From DATDOY01 sp035293045 (GTDB lineage Bacteria; Actinomycetota; Acidimicrobiia; IMCC26256; JACPCJ01), in contig DATDOY010000211.1 in the NCBI GenBank assembly GCA_035293045.1, forward strand, positions 1 to 9,577: a DNA stretch of 9,577 bases. Reading direction: 5' to 3'. The notes under the pieces are model-generated. The model saw nothing but the letters and a program-made list of their open reading frames with translations. It had not been told where the DNA came from and made no database searches. Below are positions 5,138 to 9,577 of the stretch, piece by piece. Each line of letters opens with the position of its first letter. The first letter of the stretch is position 1. The position numbers and the translations under genes were made by a program.

Positions 5138-6511
5138 GTGTCCCGGCCCTTCGAGGTGCGTGGCGTGGTCGAGGGGTTCTACGGAACCCCGTGGACGCTC
5201 GACGCCCGATCCGACGTCGTCGACTTCATGGCGGCGCTCGGCATGAACGCCTACGTATACGCGCCCAAGGACGACCCCTTCCACCGGAAGCGCTGGCGCG
5301 AGCCGTACCCGGACGACCTCGCGGCGGGGCTGTTGGCCACGGCGGAGCGCGCTCGGTCCCAAGGAGTCCGGTTTGGGTACGCCGTCTCCCCGGGTCTCGA
5401 CATCGACTACGGCTCGCGGGCCGATCGCGAGGCGTTGTGGAGCAAGCTCGAAGGCTTCGTCGACGAGGGCGTCGACTGGATCGTCCTCGCGTTCGACGAC
5501 GTCCCGCTTCGGCCGGGGTCGGGCGCGGCGCAGGCCGACCTCGTCACTTGGCTCGCCGGGCGCACGGAAGCGCACGTCTCGGTCGTGCCCACGGACTACG
5601 TCGGCTGCCGCCCCAGTGACTACCTCGACGCGCTGTGCTCGCGATTGCCCGTTGACGTCGATGTCATGTGGACGGGCGTCACCGTGGTCTCGCCGCAGAT
5701 CACCGCGGCCGACGCCAAGGAACGTCGCGCCGCCACCCACGACCACCCCGTCCTCATCTGGGACAACTATCCGGTCAACGACGCCTTCATGGCCCCATCA
5801 CTCCACCTAGGACCCCTGGTCGGTCGCGATCCCGGGCTTTCCGAGGTGTGCGTCGGACTCCTCGCCAATCCGATGAGCGGCGCCCACGCGTCGACCATCG
5901 CCCTCGGAACCATCGCCGACTACCTCCTCGATCCAGCCGGATACGACCCCGTGGCCTCATGGACCCGAGTCCTTCAGGACGTGGGTGGGGACGACGTCGC
6001 GGCGCTCACCTCGCTGGCCCGGGCGTGCGCCGGATCGCTCCTGGACGAGCGGGTTCCCCTCCACGACCTGATCGATGTATGGGAGCGTGCCGGATCCACG
6101 GCCGGTGCGAGCCTCGACGCCATTCGGGTCGAACTCGAGGCGGCCGCGTCGCTCCCCGACGGGCTCCCGCCCGTCCTCGTCGACGAGGTGCGGCCGTGGG
6201 CCGAGCAAGCATCGCGCGAGGCGAGCGCAGGGCTTGCCGCGCTCAGCGCGCTCGGGGCGGCGTCGTCCGCACCAAGCACCGACCCATGGTCGGCGGTCAT
6301 GGGCGTGATGCGCGCGCTCGTGATGTGGAGCGCGGCCCGCGCCGCGTCCGATCGGGTGGCGTTCGGAGCCCGGTTTGCCTGCTACCCGGGCATCGTCATC
6401 GACAAGGATGGGGACGTGGCGATCGATCCCGACCTCTCGCTCATCGAGGATGCCAACGCCATCGATCGCCTGTGTCGGCTGGCGCTCCGCAGTGCCAAGG
6501 CGTCGTCTTGA
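5138..6511 (+). CDS. GH84 beta-N-acetylglucosaminidase (minimal, cytoplasmic)
   Basis: This 457-residue enzyme belongs to glycoside hydrolase family 84, the family of bacterial NagJ-type hexosaminidases and eukaryotic O-GlcNAcase. The signature RGVVEGFYGTPWT (8-20) is at the very N-terminus. The paired catalytic aspartates are D120-D121 in IVLAFDDVPL; one polarises the N-acetyl group and the other is acid/base in substrate-assisted hydrolysis. Sugar-binding family segments follow: VVPTDYVG (149-156), VMWTGVTVVSP (176-186), LIWDNYPVNDAF (206-217) and LLANPM (241-246). Residues from about 270 on form an all-helical C-terminal domain. There is no signal peptide, transmembrane helix or carbohydrate-binding module, so it should act inside the cell. 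This is unlike secreted members from Clostridium or Bacteroides, which are much longer. The GTG start lies just upstream of the family signature, and the stop overlaps the glycosyltransferase start. The natural substrate is unknown. Confidence 0.93.
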   Translation: MSRPFEVRGVVEGFYGTPWTLDARSDVVDFMAALGMNAYVYAPKDDPFHRKRWREPYPDDLAAGLLATAERARSQGVRFGYAVSPGLDIDYGSRADREALWSKLEGFVDEGVDWIVLAFDDVPLRPGSGAAQADLVTWLAGRTEAHVSVVPTDYVGCRPSDYLDALCSRLPVDVDVMWTGVTVVSPQITAADAKERRAATHDHPVLIWDNYPVNDAFMAPSLHLGPLVGRDPGLSEVCVGLLANPMSGAHASTIALGTIADYLLDPAGYDPVASWTRVLQDVGGDDVAALTSLARACAGSLLDERVPLHDLIDVWERAGSTAGASLDAIRVELEAAASLPDGLPPVLVDEVRPWAEQASREASAGLAALSALGAASSAPSTDPWSAVMGVMRALVMWSAARAASDRVAFGARFACYPGIVIDKDGDVAIDPDLSLIEDANAIDRLCRLALRSAKASS

Positions 6512-7257
6512 GGATCTCGGTGATCATGCCCGCCTACAACGAGGAGGCCACCCTCGAGCCGTCGGTGCGGGAGGTGGTCGCGGGACTTCGGATTGCCAAC
6601 CGAGATTTCGAAGTCATCGTCGTCGAGAATGGCTCGACCGACCGCACGCTCGCCATGGCGCGGCGCCTCGCGGCCGAGATCCCCGAGCTGGTGGTTGTCG
6701 AGTTCCCCGAGGCCGACTACGGACGCGCCCTGCGCGCCGGCTTCCTTGCCGCCGATGGCGACCTCGTCTTCAACTTCGACGTCGACTACTTCGACCTCGA
6801 GTTCCTCGCCGACGCCGCCATCATGATGAGCGGTCCCGACCACTCGATCACCGACGCCGGTTCCGCACCCGAGCCGCCGGTCGTCGTCGTCGGGAGCAAG
6901 CGCAGCGCCGGCGCCGTCGACCGCCGCGGGATCAGCCGGCGGATCGTGACGGCCGGGTTCTCGTTCGCGCTTCGCACCCTCTTTCGCATGCGGGTTTCGG
7001 ACACCCACGGCATGAAGGGCCTGCGGCGAGAAGCGATCGCCCCGATCGTCGAGCGGTGCCGCTTCGGGACCGACCTCTTCGACACCGAGCTCATCCTTCG
7101 GGCCGAGCGCGCCGGTCTGCCCGTCGACGAGATCCCGGTGGAGGTCACCGAGCGGCGTCCGTCGCGAACGCCGATCATGCGCCGCATTCCGCGGTCGGTG
7201 CTCGGGCTGCTCCGGCTCCGACTCGTCTTCTGGCGCGAGGGTCGAGGCGCGTCCTAA
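6508..7257 (+). CDS. family 2 glycosyltransferase (DPM-synthase-like catalytic domain)
   Basis: This is a 249-residue GT-A fold enzyme. The N-terminus RISVIMPAYNEEATLEPSV and the nucleotide-binding strand EVIVVENGSTDRT (35-47) are classical for GT2. YGRALRAGFLAADGDLVFNFDVDYFD (71-96) carries the metal-binding DxD as DVD (91-93). Later come SDTHGMKGLRREAI and DTELILRAERAGLPVDEIPVEV, the typical acceptor-side helix and strand of dolichol/polyprenyl-phosphate glycosyltransferase-like proteins. No transmembrane helix is evident, so it would be soluble or peripherally bound. The start is TTG 6508-6510, overlapping the GH84 stop as TTGA, with AAGG seven bases upstream; a GTG at 6520 is a poorer alternative. 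Tight coupling suggests that GH84 and this transferase work in one pathway. Donor sugar and acceptor cannot be read from the sequence. Confidence 0.9.
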   Translation: MRISVIMPAYNEEATLEPSVREVVAGLRIANRDFEVIVVENGSTDRTLAMARRLAAEIPELVVVEFPEADYGRALRAGFLAADGDLVFNFDVDYFDLEFLADAAIMMSGPDHSITDAGSAPEPPVVVVGSKRSAGAVDRRGISRRIVTAGFSFALRTLFRMRVSDTHGMKGLRREAIAPIVERCRFGTDLFDTELILRAERAGLPVDEIPVEVTERRPSRTPIMRRIPRSVLGLLRLRLVFWREGRGAS

Positions 7258-7258
7258 C

Positions 7259-7264
7259 TACGCT
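7259..7264 (+). promoter_or_regulatory. possible -10 element (TACGCT) before lutA
   Basis: TACGCT, a TANNNT match, lies directly after the glycosyltransferase stop, eight bases before the lutA GTG. No Shine-Dalgarno sequence precedes lutA, so a near-leaderless start is possible. The motif is short and common, and lutA may simply be read through from the GH84 promoter. Confidence 0.28.
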
Positions 7265-7272
7265 GCTGCGTC

Positions 7273-7995
7273 GTGCCCGACGTCGCCCTCTTCGTCACCT
7301 GCATGGTCGACAACCTGACGCCGAACGTCGGCGTGGCGACGGTCAAGCTGCTCGAGGCCGCGGGCTGTTCGGTGACCTTCCCTGAAGCCCAGTCGTGCTG
7401 CGGGCAGCCCGCCGTCAACAGCGGGGAGCCTGAGGCGGCCAGCGCGCTCGCCCGCCACTTCGTCGAGGTGTTCGAACCCTTCGATGCGGTGGTGTCCCCG
7501 TCCGGATCCTGCGCGGCCATGGTTCGCCACTGGTATCCGCAGCTTCTCGACGGCGCGTGGAAGCCCCGGGCCGACGCCGTCGCGGCCCGGACGCATGAGC
7601 TTTCCTCCTATCTCGTGGACGTGCTCGGCTGCACCGATCTCGGCGCCCGAGTGCAGAGCCGCGTGACCGTCCATGACGCGTGTCACGCGCTCCGCGTCCT
7701 CGGACTCAAGAGCGCGCCTCGGCGTCTGCTCGAGGCGGCCGGCGCGGAGGTCGTGGAGATGAGCGAGCCCGAGATCTGCTGCGGCTTCGGAGGCACCTTC
7801 GCCGAGAAGCACCCCGAGATCTCCGGGCCCATGGCGGACGACAAGCTGGCCCAGGCTGCGGCGACCGATGCGGACGTCCTCACTGCGGGCGATACCGGAT
7901 GCCTGCTCCACCTCGAAGGGCGGCGACGCCGCAGCGGCGTGGGTCCTCCCGCCGTGCACTTCGCCGAGATCCTGGCACGAGGCCTCGAGCCTTGA
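7273..7995 (+). CDS. lutA: LutA, lactate utilisation Fe-S oxidoreductase subunit (CCG domains)
   Basis: This 240-residue protein has two tandem cysteine-rich CCG domains (DUF224), as in LutA/LldE/YkgE. Domain one has C10, C42-C43 (SCCGQPAVNSG) and C80 (SGSCAAMV). Domain two has C137 (HDACHALR), C169-C170 (ICCGFGGTF) and C210 (DTGCLLHL). Each set probably binds an Fe-S centre of the type known from heterodisulfide reductase subunit B. With LutB and LutC it forms a complex that oxidises L-lactate to pyruvate in the cytoplasm without a flavin lactate dehydrogenase. The GTG at 7273 starts 15 bases after the glycosyltransferase stop and gives a family-like N-terminus, DVALFVTCMVDNL. The stop overlaps the lutB start as TTGA. 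No dedicated lut regulator (LutR/LldR) or lactate permease is seen in the window. Confidence 0.94.
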   Translation: MPDVALFVTCMVDNLTPNVGVATVKLLEAAGCSVTFPEAQSCCGQPAVNSGEPEAASALARHFVEVFEPFDAVVSPSGSCAAMVRHWYPQLLDGAWKPRADAVAARTHELSSYLVDVLGCTDLGARVQSRVTVHDACHALRVLGLKSAPRRLLEAAGAEVVEMSEPEICCGFGGTFAEKHPEISGPMADDKLAQAAATDADVLTAGDTGCLLHLEGRRRRSGVGPPAVHFAEILARGLEP

Positions 7996-9440
7996 CCCGG
8001 CTGTCCGACCGTGCATCGGCGGCGATCGCCGACGAGAACCTCCAGACCTCACTCCGCACGCTGACGAGCGGCCTGCGCTCCATCGCGCGCCACGTCGGCC
8101 AGGACCCGGCGGTCGCCGACCGGCGGGCGGCGGCGACGCACATCCGCCAGGAGACGGTCGCCGATCTCGACCACTGGGTCGACGAGGCTGCGCAGAGCCT
8201 CACCGCCACCGGGTGCACCGTGCATCACGCCGCCACGCGCGACGACGCCGTCCGAATCATCCGCGGCCTTGCACTTCAGGAACAGGTCCGCCTCGTCGTC
8301 AAAGGCAAGTCGATGGCCACCGAGGAGATGCATCTCAATCCCGCACTCGAGGCCGACGGGATCGAGGTCGTCGAAACGGACCTCGGCGAGTACATCGTCC
8401 AGCTCGCGCACGAGCCGCCGTCGCACATCGTGGGTCCGGCGCTGCACAAGCGCCTCCCCGAAATCACCGAACTCTTCTCACAGGTCGCCGGCCGCCAACT
8501 CGCCGAGGACCCCCAGGCGCTCTGCACGTTCGCCCGGGTCGAGCTGCGCGACAAGTTCCTCACCGCGGGGATGGGCATCACGGGGGCCAACTTCGTCGCC
8601 GCCGACACCGGCACCATCGTGCTCGTCACCAACGAGGGCAACGGGCGCATGTGCTCCTCCCTCCCCCGTATCCACGTGGCCGTGGTTCCCGTGGAGAAGG
8701 TCGTCCCTCGCCTCGCCGACATCCCGACGCTCGTTGGCGCGCTGGTGAATGCGGCCACCGGACAGCCACTCACCACCTACGTCTCCATGATCACCGGGCC
8801 GCGGCGCGCCGATGACGTCGACGGGCCCGAGGAACTCCACGTGGTCTTCTTGGACCACGGCCGCCGTCGTCTCGTCGGCACGAAGTACCAGCCGATGCTG
8901 GCGTGCGTCCGTTGCGGGGCGTGTCTCAACGCCTGCCCCGTCTACGCCAAGATCGGCGGGCACGCGTACGACAGCGTCTATTCCGGTCCCATGGGCGTGG
9001 TCCTCACGCCTCTGCTGTCGGGCCGGCCCGAAGACGACGAGTTGGTCGAGGCGTCGTCGCTCTGCGGAGCGTGCACCGAAGCGTGCCCGGTTGGGATTCC
9101 CCTCGCGGACCTCATCGTGCATCTCCGCGCCGACCTCCGCACCCGGCCACGCGACGCGAGCTGGCCGCAGTCCACACCCGTTCCCCGCCGTCGGCCTCGC
9201 GGCTGGAGGTGGAACGGGTGGGCACGCGTGTGGTCGTCGCCCGTTGGATATCGACTCTCGACGGCGGCGGCTCGCCGGGGCGCCCGCACGTTGGGGCGCG
9301 GTCGCCCATGGGTGCGGCGCCTCCCGGGCGCCAAAGGATGGGCTGCCCAGCGCGACGTCCCCGTGCCGGCGGCGCGTTCGTTTCGTTCGCAGTGGCGCGC
9401 CCGCCAGCGCGATCCACGCGCCTGGGGCGGCCTCGGATGA
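7992..9440 (+). CDS. lutB: LutB, lactate utilisation iron-sulfur protein
   Basis: This is a 482-residue LutB/YkgF-type protein. The LUD domain fills about 50-290, with VVKGKSMATEEM (102-113), TDLGEYIVQLA (129-139), GITGANFVAADTGTIVLVTNEGNGRM (195-220) and the PVEKVVP segment. It is followed by a ferredoxin-like double-cluster region: CVRCGACLNACP (C305, C308, C311, C315) and LCGACTEACP (C358, C361, C365). The last 100 residues are rich in Arg and Trp and low in conserved-looking motifs, as in the variable LutB C-terminal region. The protein should pass electrons from lactate oxidation within the LutABC complex. The start is TTG 7992-7994, overlapping the lutA stop as TTGA, with a CGAGG nine bases before it. 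The open frame runs back to 7680, but that part is shadow of lutA. The stop overlaps lutC as ATGA. Confidence 0.94.
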   Translation: MTRLSDRASAAIADENLQTSLRTLTSGLRSIARHVGQDPAVADRRAAATHIRQETVADLDHWVDEAAQSLTATGCTVHHAATRDDAVRIIRGLALQEQVRLVVKGKSMATEEMHLNPALEADGIEVVETDLGEYIVQLAHEPPSHIVGPALHKRLPEITELFSQVAGRQLAEDPQALCTFARVELRDKFLTAGMGITGANFVAADTGTIVLVTNEGNGRMCSSLPRIHVAVVPVEKVVPRLADIPTLVGALVNAATGQPLTTYVSMITGPRRADDVDGPEELHVVFLDHGRRRLVGTKYQPMLACVRCGACLNACPVYAKIGGHAYDSVYSGPMGVVLTPLLSGRPEDDELVEASSLCGACTEACPVGIPLADLIVHLRADLRTRPRDASWPQSTPVPRRRPRGWRWNGWARVWSSPVGYRLSTAAARRGARTLGRGRPWVRRLPGAKGWAAQRDVPVPAARSFRSQWRARQRDPRAWGGLG

Positions 9441-9577
9441 CGACCCTGGCCGAGACATTCCGCAACGCCTTCGCCCGCAACGCCGGGGTCGCGCACGGCC
9501 CGCTCGATCCCGCCGGCGCGGTGGACCTCGCGTGCGATCGGATACTCGACCTGGCCCACGGCGAGGCCGTCGCCGTC
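9437..9577 (+). CDS. lutC: LutC, lactate utilisation protein, N-terminal fragment
   Basis: This partial gene is cut by the right edge of the window after 47 codons. It starts at ATG 9437-9439, overlapping the lutB stop as ATGA, and reads MTTLAETFRNAFARNAG with an open frame to the end. The visible part, a short helix-rich N-terminus ending near ILDLAHGEAVAV, is too short to recognise a LUD domain. The identity rests mainly on position in the lutABC order and on the lack of any other plausible frame. LutC (YkgG) is the small LUD-domain subunit of the lactate oxidation complex. Confidence 0.75.
   Translation, partial: MTTLAETFRNAFARNAGVAHGPLDPAGAVDLACDRILDLAHGEAVAV

Noticed and set aside
4853..5746. 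297-codon minus-strand open frame across the thioesterase start and GH84 gene
   Set aside because: It spans the divergent promoter, lies antisense to the clearly conserved GH84 N-terminus and has a low-complexity translation. It is a by-product of high GC content.
7258..8052. 264-codon minus-strand open frame opposite lutA
   Set aside because: LutA on the plus strand has both complete CCG domains; the antisense frame is a shadow.
8478..9458. 326-codon minus-strand open frame opposite lutB
   Set aside because: Antisense to the conserved LutB Fe-S region; its Arg/Ala/Gly-rich translation has no recognisable domain.

Overview
The window is gene-dense, very GC-rich bacterial chromosome with no mobile elements, no RNA genes and no gap longer than about 45 bases between genes. 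Codon use with G/C at third positions, frequent GTG and TTG starts, TANNNT-type -10 elements, a likely leaderless start, and gene content (CvpA/MarP-like protein, TrmI, PBP4-type carboxypeptidase, LutABC) suggest an actinobacterium, possibly of the Acidimicrobiia. That placement is inference, because no phylogenetic marker was tested.

Left arm (bases 1-5096, all on the minus strand, read from right to left): a PaaI-type thioesterase; a D-Ala-D-Ala carboxypeptidase (PBP4/DacB); three small membrane-associated proteins (a DUF1469/holin-like two-helix protein, then 78 aa and 65 aa single-helix proteins); a small ubiquitin-like sulfur carrier (TtuB/ThiS/MoaD type); a TtuA-type tRNA thiolase; the tRNA m1A58 methyltransferase TrmI; and a CvpA-domain membrane protein cut by the window edge. 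Spacing is -4 to about 28 bases throughout, so this looks like one long operon of nine or more genes. Its most informative part is the coupled TtuB-like/TtuA/TrmI trio, which would modify two neighbouring positions of the tRNA T-loop: 2-thiolation at position 54 and N1-methylation of A58.

Right arm (bases 5138-9577, all on the plus strand): a cytoplasmic GH84 beta-N-acetylglucosaminidase translationally coupled to a family 2 glycosyltransferase, then lutA, lutB and the start of lutC (lactate oxidation to pyruvate). The two arms diverge from a 41-base spacer that holds a short perfect inverted repeat. This repeat supplies a TANNNT -10 element on each strand; on the plus strand it sits exactly where a leaderless transcript starting at the GH84 GTG would need it.

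The most interesting points are the T-loop modification trio, the seven residues that follow the Gly-Gly of the sulfur carrier (implying a maturation step or a different role), the minimal intracellular GH84-GT2 pair, and the overlapping divergent promoters.
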